In this document: positions 48,914-61,270 of the stretch, piece after piece
How positions within the stretch are numbered: position 1 is the first letter of the stretch
Layout of the letters: every line of letters starts with the position of its first letter
Assembly: GCA_963277665.1 (NCBI GenBank)
Contig: OY728122.1
Coordinates: forward strand, 2,121,350,024-2,121,414,023
Direction of reading: 5' to 3'
Length of the DNA: 64,000 nt
From: Viscum album
Lineage: Eukaryota > Streptophyta > Magnoliopsida > Santalales > Viscaceae
Translations under genes and position numbers: made by a program
The notes under the pieces: generated by a model
Database searches by the model: none
Seen by the model: the letters and a program-made list of their open reading frames with translations, nothing else
What the model was told of the DNA's origin: nothing

Positions 48914-49315
48914 ACTTGTGTGTACCTGTGGACTACCACCTCACGAGATAACATATTTCATGTTTCATCATGGAATATTAGACACTGTCATAAAAATAAT
49001 ATTATATATATTATTAAAATTTAATTTTGGAATTGTATATAAATATTTTTCTACTTTCTTAATCATATAATGAGAAATAAATAAATTCACCTTATGTGTA
49101 CTGCGGATTATAGTATCATGAACCAAAGTATTTTATTTTTCATAACTACTTAAGATGGATTTTATACATGGGTGGATCTAATAAAATAATATGAAATTTT
49201 TGATATGATTATAATTCAGGAAATATAATATAATACATCCCTAATTTTCATCATTTTTTTTTGAAAACTAGAATTTATACAAATAAGTGCGTACGACCAA
49301 CATTCACTATGATTC
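48914..49315 (+). repeat. Three hairpin modules in the 3' LTR of G
   Basis: 48914-48947 has CTTGTG and CACGAG pairing around GTGGACTACCACCT. 49091-49120 is a decayed copy. 49281-49315 has GTACGACCAACATTC. The first copy starts 349 bp after the TATA box. Confidence 0.75.
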
Positions 49316-50332
49316 TAACATGATACAATTTTCAACACCATTTTACATGGTTATTTTAAAAGAAAAATTAATAAGTAAAAAATAATAACTAAAACATGAT
49401 AAATATTCTTTAAATGTTGTAATCATGATCAATTTGACAAAATATTAATAGTGAAGTCATTTTGGTCACATTATTCGAATATAATAAAAACAGTTGATGT
49501 GAATTTATTTGATTGAGTTTTTGAATAAAAATGTTTTTTTAAAAAAAATTAAAGGATCAATAAATATGAAAACTAATTTTTTTAAAAAGAAAATAATTAA
49601 CTTGTGTTCATTATTCCATAAGATAAATAATATACCAAATGTTTCTGAATCTATGTTAGAATAAATTTACCATAAAACAGTGTTTTAAATGTTTTAATGA
49701 TTTATTTTATAAATATTTTTCCTCCATTCCCATTTTCATTAAATTAAATTATTTATTTATTTATTATTAAAATATAATATTATAATGGACACTAAATTAT
49801 TTCAATTCTTATCAAAAACAATATTTTTATTTGTTTTATAAAGTTATTTTTGCATTTTTACAAATGGAAAATAGAATTTTATATTTTAATTTATTTGATA
49901 TTGATAACGAATATCTTTGCCACAACGGTTTTTCGATGTTTGGATTCCATTAATATTTCCCTAGTGAAATTAAATGAAAACCATATCTTCAATTTTTTAT
50001 GTTATTTTAGTCTAAAAAAAGTTAAAATGGATTTTATATTTTTATATGGGACAGTGTATTGATTATGGGTTCAAAAGAGGGTTTTATGGGTCTTTTGATG
50101 AAAAACTGGAAGACTAAAAATGTTTTATTAATTATATAGTTCTTGATAATTATAGAAAATAATATCTGACCATGATACAACTTATATGATAGGTTATTAT
50201 GGTACATTGTAAATAAAGGGTGAGCCTAATAATGATTATAAGATGGGTCAGCATGATATAGCTCTCTGTTGCATTAGGTAATGTTCTATATCAAAAAAGG
50301 AATAAAGGATGGGGATAACAATTTTGGTTTTT

Positions 50333-51045
50333 TGTAACACCCCATGATTTTGTGGTATATATGCAATTAAATAAATTATATTTATTACGCATTTTACAAG
50401 GAACAAATGAACCATAATATATAATTAATTATTATCATTACTGATAGAATAATAATGTAAGACATGGAATTGTAATGTGACCATTAGGAATAACAATGCA
50501 CCCATTAGACTAATGACCACCCATATAAAAGTATAAATAAAATGTCAGTATATCATAAATGAAAATATGTTATATTTATATCATGAAATTAGTAACTAAA
50601 TGTTTTAAAAAGGAAGAATTACGTGCTCGTATTTTTTTGAAACGTCGAGGAATATTTTAAGTTTTATAATTATTATAATTTTTGAAAATAAAATTTATTT
50701 ACATAAAATAGATTCAGATGTTAATAATTTACTTTATTAAAATTATATTATTATATTGTAGGACTGTAAATTATTTTTCCAAATTTTTTAAAAACAGTTA
50801 TAATATTAATATAATTTTTTTGAATAAATGATAAATTTAATTAAAAATTAAATTTCGCATATTTAGGAACATATTTTCTTAAAATGGATTCCAATTTTTA
50901 AATATACAGGTATAAATATTTTTAAAGTGAATGTTTGGGATTTTATTAAAATATTTCAATTCTTGGTGAATAGTGATATAATTTTATTTATGGTATTTAG
51001 GATTACAAATAAACAAATAAATTATTGAATCATGTTTGAGTCATG
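50333..51045 (+). repeat. Element H: LTR, first part
   Basis: It starts TGTAACACCCCATG inside LTR G, preceded by TTTTT as a possible target site. With E removed it joins 63585 onward, and its TATA box then falls about 855 bp from the start, as in G (876 bp). No gene is seen here. Confidence 0.6.
51041..51045. repeat. Target-site duplication of element E, left copy (TCATG)
   Basis: Matches TCATA at 63580-63584 with one G/A difference. Confidence 0.8.
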
Positions 51046-53311
51046 TGTAACACACCAAAACTCCTAAGTAGGAACATTGTATTTGATAGTGTATATGACA
51101 CACAACACCAAGAGTGTAATAGAATACAATATCCCGAGACTTTATAATATATTTACTATTTTAAATAAATTCAATATATTTTATATATTTTGATGCACAT
51201 GGCACTGAGTTAGCATACATTTCTCAAAAAATATGTTTCTTTGATGGCTTGGGTTACATAGAAGTCTATGTTTTAATGAAAACAATATAATATTGTTTAA
51301 TGAAATAAAATATAAGCTACTCGTTAAATTAGTGGTTATGAAAAGTATTAACTAACATATAAAATATGTGGTTTAAAAAAAATATATAATGAATTTACTA
51401 GATTCCAATTAACTAGAAATGTATATAATATCCAATTAAATATAAAAATATTATTTTTATAAAAAAAACTATATTTATACTCATAGTGAGGTTTTATCCT
51501 AATAAATTAAATTAATTTCAATTAATGATTAATATTAATATAATATATATTATATATTCAATAAAATATTTTTCATATTCATCTAATTGATTTTATAAGC
51601 AAAAGATATGATCAAACCCAATATTAAACATAATATAATCTATTTTTAATAAGGAAGCCTTACTTATTTTTAATAGAAAACCAATTTTAAATACAATTTT
51701 TGATCCTTTATAAATCATATTTGTAAAAAAAACATCAATTATTAATTTTTAGTGTCAAATTTATATTAGGGTGAATTTTTGGTTTTTTTCAGAAAAGTCT
51801 CATTTTTTGATGAATAATGAAACATACAACATTTTAGTTAAAAACTACCTTCTCATTTATGTGATAATAAATAATAATTTATATTTTAAATTGGTTATTA
51901 ATCTCCCAATTGGTCAATTATACATATATTAATCCAATTTAGTTCACAAGATTCATTTTTATATTGAAATAGGATATAAAGACTTCTCTAAATTTTGATC
52001 ATTTTTACTTAAAAACCCCTTTCTCACCATGTATATAGGATTGTCGTTAAAAATAATTTTCCCATTTCTATGTTTGGTATATTGAAAAAATTTACATAAA
52101 TATTTGTAGTCATTATAACATTGAATTTTGAAAAATATCATTTTAATTTTTGACCAAAATTATTAGTGAATGTGATTAAAATTAATTATGGTGATTTAAG
52201 TAAAATTAAGCTTAATTAGGGGATAAACCATAATATTAAGGGAAAAATGACATATAAAATTATCCAAAATCTATTATATTCAATTAGTTTGACCATATAA
52301 CCTATTTTTTAGGTTTATCATTTATTTGGAATATATTTATTGAATGTTCGCATTATGATAAGTTAAGTAAGGAAAATGATAAAAAAGGAACCTTACTTCC
52401 CTATAACATTTATAAAACATTGAGATATGTAAAAAAATCGTATTTTTAGTTAAAAATGTACATTTGAAATATAAACTTGTTATTTTATCATAAAATTTTA
52501 TCTGTAATTTTTATTGGTGTATTAGTTAATTAAAATTCTAAAGAAACCCCTACACAATGATTATTTAGTTAATAATCAACTAAAATAAATGATATAAAAA
52601 AAATTATAAGTAAAGAAAATTAAATAAATTATTGTCTTTAATGAATTTTGTATAAGAATATATGTTTTTAGAGAGTTTTCAACATAATATATTTTAATTC
52701 TAATTTTTTTATATATTTTTAAATTAATAATAAATAAATAAATTCAAATTTGAAATTAATTTTATTTTATAAAAATTAAATATTATTAAATCATTTAAAA
52801 TTAATAAAAATGATATATTATTAAATTTTATTTGTAACTATAAGAAAATATTAAATATGGTATATTAATGGAGAAATTAATATTTTATATCTAACCTATT
52901 GACCCATAGTTTGTAAAAACATTGTAAGCACGGCCCAGGTTAGAGGTGTGTTTTTGCGCTTTGCATGCACCTGATTTAATATTAATTACAAAAAAAAATT
53001 AATTTTTATTTTTTAAATTATAAATAACATTTATAATTAAGTATATCTATTATTTATAATAAATATCACATTAATTAATTCTTAATTGTTACATTACATA
53101 GGTGGGAAAAGTAGTTTCTTTAATAAAAACCAAAATTATAAAATCGGGGAAACATAGATATTAAAGAACCAAATTATAATAATTCACATATTTTGAGGGG
53201 TTTAGGTTTTTCAAACCATTATTTTTTTTAAAAAAATTAGAACATTAGGTAATAGAGACCTCCCATTAACGTATACATTTTGTTATTTACAAGTGATCCA
53301 CTCCTCCCCCA

Positions 53312-53320
53312 CAATAAAAG
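53312..53320 (+). promoter_or_regulatory. TATA box, 5' LTR of E (mutated)
   Basis: CAATAAAAG follows CTCCTCCCCCA. The second LTR has TATAAAAA at this place. Confidence 0.6.
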
Positions 53321-53659
53321 ACCTCATATACTCCCAATTACTCAAACCAAAAAACCACTTTGGCACAGACAATATCATCTAAAATATATCTTCAACATAT
53401 ATCCACTCATCCTAGAGAAATCCCCTTTTTCATAGATAGAACCAAGGAATCCCATTGCTGTAAACCAAAAGGATTTACCAAAATAAGAGGTTACATCATT
53501 CCACATTCCCTTTAGTTTTATTTCATTTAATCAACCATTGAACTGCTATTATTCGGTTATTATATAAAGAGATTAGTATACTAAATATACTAGGATGTTT
53601 TTATGTGATTTTTTCTACCTAAACATATATACACTTCCATCTAATGGGTTAAGAACTTA

Positions 53660-54269
53660 GTGTTTTTGTGTATGACGAACTCCCACCTCAAAAAACACAG
53701 TTGTTCGTTTAAACTTTACAACTTATCATGGTTTTGAATTAGGTCAGAAACACTGTTTCTATATCCTTTATATGATATATATAATTTATTTATGATTATT
53801 AACAATTTTATAACAAATTCCATTATTCCCTTTATTTTTTTGTAAATATGATAATGTCGTTTTTTGAAGTGTGGACTACCACCTCCTAAAAGCGACATGA
53901 TCCATTCAAATAATAGATGGAATGTATAGAAGATTATTATAATTAAACATATGAGACATAAAAAAATATATACGATATTCATGAAATAATTAAATTTCTA
54001 GAAATATAATATGTATCATTTTCTTTATAACCCTTTTCATACATTAAAGAGTGATAACGTCGTTCATGCATGTGTGGACTATCACCTCCTAAATACGATG
54101 TGATTCCTTTTTCATAACCTGAAATATATATATATATGATTAAATAATATGGCCTTTATGATATAATTATCCTTATATAAATATTTATGTTACTTACCTT
54201 CTTTTCATAATGATCATTGAAAAATTAGAAGGTTAATCATGCATACGTATAACCTACCCTGTCTATGAT
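53660..54269 (+). repeat. Four hairpin modules in the 5' LTR of E
   Basis: 53660-53698: GTGTTTTT pairs with AAAAACAC, loop with GAACTCCCACCTC. 53854-53898: ATGTCG pairs with CGACAT and five more T/A or T.G pairs extend the stem, loop GTGTGGACTACCACCTCC. 54057-54101: ACGTCG pairs with CGATGT, loop GTGTGGACTATCACCTCC. 54236-54269: ATCATG pairs with TATGAT, loop with GTATAACCTACC. Spacing is about 180-200 bp. Confidence 0.85.
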
Positions 54270-56569
54270 GGTAACATTGGTTCATTTTTCATAACCATAT
54301 TTTAGTATTGGTTTTAAAATTTTTATTTATGTAATAATATAAAAAAAATCATTATTATTATTCTGAATATGTTATATAATTAACCCTTTGAACATATTTG
54401 ACAATCAAAAGATGTTTTTGACCTATAAATCTAATTTGGTCAAAACAACCTACCTAAGCATAATTTTTTTACTAGTTGTATAAATCAAGGTAATAAGTGA
54501 AAAAAAATTTATGATACATATGAAAACTTTTATCAATAGAGTATGTAATGAACATATTTTTTATACTAGAATATAAGGACACACAAGACATGATGGATGT
54601 AAGGTAAGATATTTTCATCTCACTTTTTACATTCAGGTGTTAAAAGTCCTATTCAATATTTATTTATTTTATGTGGTGTATCCACTATCCGAGTTGACAT
54701 ATTATATAATGATTTTTTTAACTTAAAGGGATTTAAAATTTTCATTTAATATTATTCTTTAACAATTAATATGATTGAAAATGTTTCATAGTGGTATGGG
54801 ACACTTTGGGATATCTAAGGATTTCTTTCTAATGAATAATTATAATGATCAATAAATTTTATTCCACTCTAGGAAATTATATGAATCATTTTCAATAAAC
54901 ACACTAAATTTATTCTCATCTAGTTATTCTTGAAAATTTTCATTTATTAATACCATTACCCACTATTTGTTTCTCTAAATGTTTTAAAAAATGGTTTCAA
55001 GAAAACCAAACTTAATTTATCTCTTTATTCAGAGAACTAAATTTATTCTAAAAACCATGTTTTATTAAAATGTTTCCAAAAATATTTTTATTCTTTCAAA
55101 AATGATCTATAAAATAAAGTTTTCCATTTTTTATCTATTATCATTGTTTTTGGTGGAATATTTTGTCTATTTTAGAAAATGGCTTTTTAAAAATAAATCA
55201 CCTTACAAAAGGATAGTTCTATTTACTCATATGACATGTTTGAATTTATATTCCATGATTTATTTAAAGATTATGTTTAATGTTTATAAGGTAACATTTT
55301 AAATATTATGATTTCAATTTTGATTCTATAACAAAAGGTTTTTTAAAATAAAATTACATTTTCTTAAAGAATTTTTTTAAAAGATCTTTTTTTAGTATTC
55401 ATATTTATTGACAGGAAAAAAATTATTCTTACTCCACATGGAATATGTTGTATTGATAGAATATATATTCTTCTACCATAATGTTTATTATTAATTTTTA
55501 CAATGATTTTATTTACATTCAATTTACTGATTTTTTTCCCTAAAAATATTCAATTTTTTATTGTAATTTGACATTGAATTTCCCCTAAATATCCATATCA
55601 TTTTAATTAGTTTGATTATTTAATGAACTGTATACCATATGCATATAGTTGTTATATTGAAAGATATTATATTATTTGGGGGAATATTGATAAAACAATA
55701 TCCATTTTTTAATATGGATATTTGATAAGGAATATTGTTTATTCTTTATGAGTAATGTTTGGGATATATAAGACATGGGGTGGGGATCATTTAATGTAAT
55801 CCCTATGGGTTGGGGAATGCTTAATGAAATCCCCTCGATGCATCTGTTGTCTCATGGGACAAAATTAGTTTTTTAAAACCTGTCTGGTTTGTATTCATTA
55901 TGTTATAAACTATATTTTGGAAGGGAATGAATATAGAGATAATGTTGGCTAAACCAAATCGGTTTATACCCCATATGTAGTAAACTATCTTGTGAATGGT
56001 ATTGATAGTAAAGGATTCATGGTCCTGAGAAATATAATGTCCAATAATTTATAATTTCCCTCATTTGGTGTTAGATATTAATCATTCAATAGATCTTATG
56101 TCAACATATCTATGGACACAATTAATTTTTAGTTCATTGATTAAATGGAATGTGTTTTAGTTTATTTCTATTCCAATTTATTTCCCTTATCTAGTTAATT
56201 GAGTGGCATGTGTTTAAATTTATTTATCTTCACAATTTAATATTATAATGGATTCATTTTTATTCTTATTTATTTTCCCCTTAGTGTTTATTTCAGCTCA
56301 ACCATATTGTGTTTCTTATCCCTGGGAATCCATGAGGTAAGAAAGATATTCAATGATTTTCTATATTGAATAAAGATAAAATACACAATGATATTTTGAA
56401 AAACAATTATGTTTAATAATTTCATTTTTTTAATGTAATACTCATGCATGTATCTAGTTTACCAAGAATACTAAACTCATGGTCCTTCAGTATTTGATTC
56501 ATTATAGTCATGAAAATGTAATGGTAGTATTCACCAGTAACAAGCTTTCTAAGGTATGGACACTACATT

Positions 56570-56580
56570 TGTTGTTAGAG
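56570..56580 (+). other. Primer-binding site of element E (decayed)
   Basis: TGTTGTTAGAG, two bases after the LTR, differs from the initiator-Met complement TGGTATCAGAG at three positions. Confidence 0.55.
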
Positions 56581-58018
56581 GTAGGTTTATTAAATCTATG
56601 GTAAATATATTTTGGAAAACCTAGATTAGAGAAAATAACATTGAGTTAGACATTGATGATGGGTATATAAAAACAACATATAGTTTGGGTATGGTAGAGA
56701 ATGTGTGGGTGTTCCTAGAAATACATCCATGTCTGGATACTATAAGTGGATGTGGTTCTAGAACAGATGTACCTGAGAGTAAAAAATGAGACAATATTTG
56801 TGGAGATGAACATGGATAACCTGGTAGATGACAATATGACTTAATACACACCTTATTTTATACTCCTAGGGGGTACACTTATGAAAAATTACATTTTTTG
56901 CAAACCATTATGAAGTATTTTAACAATTAAAACCCAATGTTAGACCTCAGTTGTTTTAGTTTGAATATAAGGTGTTTTATTTAGAAATACTATATATGAT
57001 ATCCTTGATAAACCATTAACCATGGAAGTACTTATGTTGAAATAAGGCAGATAAATTATATATGTATGGAGGTTGTTTTGAAAACCCTAGTAAAAAGGAT
57101 ATTTAGTGATTAACCTTATTTCAATGATATACATCATATTTAATTTGGAGATTATATTATCATGGTTTTAGAAAAGGACAACCTATATGTTGGGTGACAA
57201 CCAATCATGTCCGAATATGTCATGGGTATTGAACCCTTGACCGAAGGATGATAAGGGATTCACACCCACCACTAACTAATGTAATGTTCTAGTTAAAATT
57301 TCATTGATTTTAGTTAAACAATCGGATGAATGAATATTAATGATGAACTAGTTGTTTATCATTTTAGTTTTAGGGATAAATGTATTAAACATTTTGAATT
57401 TGGGGAATAGTTAGATACAAATAGTCCTAATTTTCACTCTTTTATGTGCCTTATGATCCACTAAATGTTTACATTTGTGCTTTAGGGACCAAAGTTAATT
57501 TTTGAATATCCTTTTTATGAAGTAAGTGATGTGTTAGAATTTGATAAAAGCACAACCTAAATACATAATTGTTAATAAAAATTAAAACATATCATTTGAA
57601 TAAATTAACATATAATTGTAGGAAAAAAATATAATTAATCAATATTAAGAAAATGAATTATATTGTTTTTTCATAATACCATATTTTTTTGAATTGATGG
57701 TCTTATAAATCATCATATATTTATGTATTTGAGGCCCTAAAATTTCTTTTGATCATTCACATGTTTGCTTTTGAGGACCTTAATAAATCACTATAAATAA
57801 TGATGTTTTTCATCCAATTATTCATTTGTACATGCTACTAATTTTTTTCAAATTAGAGACCTAGTTATATGTTATTCCATGTAAAATTTTTAATTCCCAT
57901 TATCTCTTTTCCAAAGGATGTTTCACAAACCCTCATCACTATGTGGGATTTAATAATTTGAAATATCAAACACTAAATCACCAAGACCATGTTTAAATTG
58001 TGAGAGAAGAATTTTTTT

Positions 58019-58028
58019 ATAGAGAGAA
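58019..58028 (+). other. Polypurine tract of element E
   Basis: ATAGAGAGAA lies directly before the second LTR. Confidence 0.55.
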
Positions 58029-60307
58029 TATAATTACCCGAACATATAAAGTATGAATATTTAATTTGATAGCTTGTATGACAGAAAAAACTAAGCACAT
58101 AAGGGAATATAATATCCCCAGACATTATAATAAATTTAATATTTTAAAAAATTCAACATAATTTGTTTTTTTAAAAGCATGTGACACGGAGTTAGTGTAC
58201 TTCACATGCAATGATCAGTTTCTTTGATGGGTTGTGTTACATTCAAGACTGATTTTTACCATAAAAATATATTATTATTTAATATAATAGGAAATAACCT
58301 AGCTATTAAATTAGGGGTTATGGATAAAATTAAATTGATTATAAATTTTTTTGGTTTACTCAAAATTGTAAAATATTTTTTTTTGTTTTGAAGTTAGTTA
58401 GAAATTAATTTATGAACCAATTGAATATAAAAAGTTTATTTTTATAAAAAAATTATATTTTTAATCCAAATGATATTTCATCCAAATAAATGAAATTAAT
58501 TACAATTAGTGAGTGATATAAATTTAATATATATATATTTATAATAAATTAAATAATATATTTATTAAAATCATCCAAAATATTTGATAAGCATAATATA
58601 AGAGCAAACCCAATATTAAACTTAAAAAACTATATTTTTTTAAGGAAAATTTATCGCCTTTTAATGGAGAACATATTTTAAATCCATTTTTTAGAACTTT
58701 TAAATATATTACTTTTCAGAAAAACAATATTTTTAAATTCATAATTTAAAAATTTTCTTAGGGTGAATTCATAGTATTTTTTTGAGATGTTTCATTTCAT
58801 GATTAATAGTGAAAAGTACAACATTCAAGTTAAAAACTGCCTTTTCTTTTGAGTGAATATTAATGCTAAATTATATTTTAAATTTTTTATTAATGACCGA
58901 TTTTATCCATTATACATATATTAATCCAATTTAGCTGATATGGATATTTTTTATATTGAATTTGGACATAAAGACTTATTGAACTTTTGAACGATTTTAC
59001 TTTAAAACCTGCTTTCCCGCCATGTTGGTAGGATTAGCGTTGAGCTTAATTTTATCACTTCATTGGATTGAATTTTTAAAAACTAAATGAATGGTTTTAA
59101 TAATTATAATATTTTTTTCCAATAATATCATAAAAATTCCACAAAAAAGAATAGTGAATGTGATTAATATTAATGATAGAGATTAAGGTAAAATTAAGCA
59201 TATCAAGGGACTAAATCATAATATTATGAGACAAAATGACCTAGACCATTGTTCAAAATATATTGGATGAAACTTTTTTGACCATATCCAATATTTTTAT
59301 GAATTTTTTTGTTTATTTGTATAATATTTCATGAACGTTCTCTATATGATAACTTATGTATGGAAAAAGACCAAAAGGAAACCCTAGTTACCATTAAAAT
59401 TTATAAAATATTGAGATATGCATAAAAAATATATTGGGTTATACATATAATTTTGAAATAAAAATGGGATATTTTTACCATAATAATTTATAAATAATTT
59501 TTAGAGGTTAATTTGTTAGTTAAAATGTTAATTAAATCCCAACACAACGATTTTTTAGTTAATAAGAAACTAAAATAAATGATAATGTAAATATTAAAAG
59601 TAATGAAAATGGATACAATTATTTTATTAAATTATTTTTTATATGAATATTTAATTTTATAATTTTTTGAAATTAATATATTTAAAAACAGTATTGTTTA
59701 GATATTTTAAAATTAAAATTAAATAAATATTTTGAAAATTGAATTTAATTTTATTTTATAATAAATTATATTTTATTAAATGATTTAAAATTAATAAAAA
59801 TATTAAATTGTTATAATATATTTTTATGTGTCTATAAATATTAAATATAGTCTATTGATGTTATAATTGATCTTTTATAATTAACCTATTGAACCATATT
59901 ATGTAAAAACATTGTTAGCACAGTCTGGGTTAGAGAATTGTTTTGGTGCATTGCATGCGTCTGTTTTTAAACTAATTACCAACACAGAATGGATTTTTAT
60001 TATGTAAAATAGAAATAATATTTATAATTCATTGGATCTATAATTACTAATAAATATCACTTTAATTTTTTCTTAATGGTTAAATTAAATTGGTACGAAA
60101 ACTATTTTTTTTAATGATAAAATTTTGGAAACATAAAATTTAATGTAAAAAGTTATAAAAATGAATTTAGTTTTTCTGATATATGATTTCATAAAAAAAT
60201 ATTTTCATTTTAAGGATTTTTTTACACTTTAGAAGCACTTTTTGTAAAAGGATGCCTCCCATTAATGTATTCCTTTTTGGTATTTTCATGATTGCCACTC
60301 CCCCCAC

Positions 60308-60315
60308 TATAAAAA
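60308..60315 (+). promoter_or_regulatory. TATA box, 3' LTR of E
   Basis: TATAAAAA lies between ACTCCCCCCAC and TTCCCCATATCC, about 2.28 kb into the LTR. This implies a long U3. Confidence 0.7.
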
Positions 60316-60662
60316 TTCCCCATATCCTCCCACTTGTTCACACATATAAAGACACCTTGGATCAACCAATATATATGAAAATATATTCTAACAATACCTC
60401 CCATAATCATAATTTCATCTCATTGGGCATTAATCCATCCAAGGAAACCCTTTGGTGCAAACCAGAAGGAGTTACCTGAATAAGAGGTGACATATTTTCT
60501 TAAGATCTTTACTTTAATTTCATATCTTTACAAAATAAAATATTTTTATTCTATGATTATATAAAAATAAAATAATCCTAAATATACTAGGATGTTGTCA
60601 GGTTAATTTATATACCTACACTTACACAAAAATCCATATAATGGGTAACAAACATACTGTTT

Positions 60663-61270
60663 TTGTGAACAACAAACTACCACCTTACACAACAATGTTG
60701 TTCGTTTTTTCTTTTCCGCCTTTTCATGGTAGGGAATTATGATGGAAACTATAATTATATATTACATATATGATATATAATGATTCATTATTCTTTGTTA
60801 ATTATTTTATTACACATTAATTTATTCTTTCTATTTTGGGTAAATATGAAAACGTCGTTTGTGGAAGTGTGGACGTCCACCTTCTAAAAGAGATATCATT
60901 CATTCACATGATAAATAGAATGAATTGAGGATGATTATAATTAAAAATATGAAAAATAAAAAACATATATATGATATTAATTTCATAATACAATTTTTGT
61001 AAATATAATATTTATCGTTCTCTTTATTACCCATAACATATATTAGAGTGATAATGTCGTTCGTGGACGTGTGGACTACCGCCTCCTCGACATGATGTGA
61101 TTAATTTTTCAAAACATGAATTATATATATTAGTATATAGGATTAAATAATATGTTATTTATGATATATTGATCATTCAAAAATATTTATGTTACTTTCC
61201 TCAGTTCCACAATTATCATTGAAAAACTGGAACGTTACTCAAGCATACGTACAACCTACCATCTCCATGA
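60663..61270 (+). repeat. Four hairpin modules in the 3' LTR of E
   Basis: 60663-60692: TTGTG pairs with CACAA, loop AACAACAAACTACCACCTTA. 60852-60896: GTGTGGACGTCCACC loop, stem decayed. 61054-61093: ATGTCG pairs with CGACAT, loop with GTGTGGACTACCGCCTCC. 61236-61270: GTACAACCTACCATCTC with a decayed stem. They correspond one to one with the modules in the 5' LTR. Confidence 0.85.

Larger units (their letters stand above)
47689..50332 (+). repeat. Element G: 3' LTR (interrupted by H)
   Basis: It starts TTTAACATCC (from TGTAACATCC). The TATA box, three hairpin modules and the 50165-50285 landmark lie at the same distances as in the 5' LTR. At 50333 another LTR starts, so the last several hundred bases of this LTR are displaced beyond the window. 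Confidence 0.7.
51046..56567 (+). repeat. Element E: 5' LTR (5.5 kb)
   Basis: It aligns with 58029-63579 end to end. Shared landmarks include TTTGATAG at 51082 and 58065, the TATA region at 53312 and 60308, four hairpin modules, and GTAATGGTAG at 56518 and 63530. AT-rich throughout; open frames inside it are not conserved between the two copies and are not called genes. Confidence 0.88.
56568..58028 (+). other. Element E: internal region without a recognisable gene
   Basis: Only 1461 bp. A stretch at about 56,630-56,820 is less AT-rich and could be a gag N-terminus remnant or a leader, but no capsid, knuckle, protease, RT or integrase motif can be matched in any frame. Confidence 0.7.

Noticed and set aside
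49850..50062. A 70-codon frame (plus)
   Set aside because: Inside the 3' LTR of G with no counterpart in the 5' LTR; chance frame.
53660..54269. Riboswitch or known ribozyme for the hairpin modules
   Set aside because: No known aptamer or catalytic core could be matched. Reported as an unknown structured repeat instead.
55102..55302. A 66-codon membrane-like frame
   Set aside because: Phe/Leu/Ile-rich text is expected from AT-rich DNA, and the matching part of the other LTR of E is not open.
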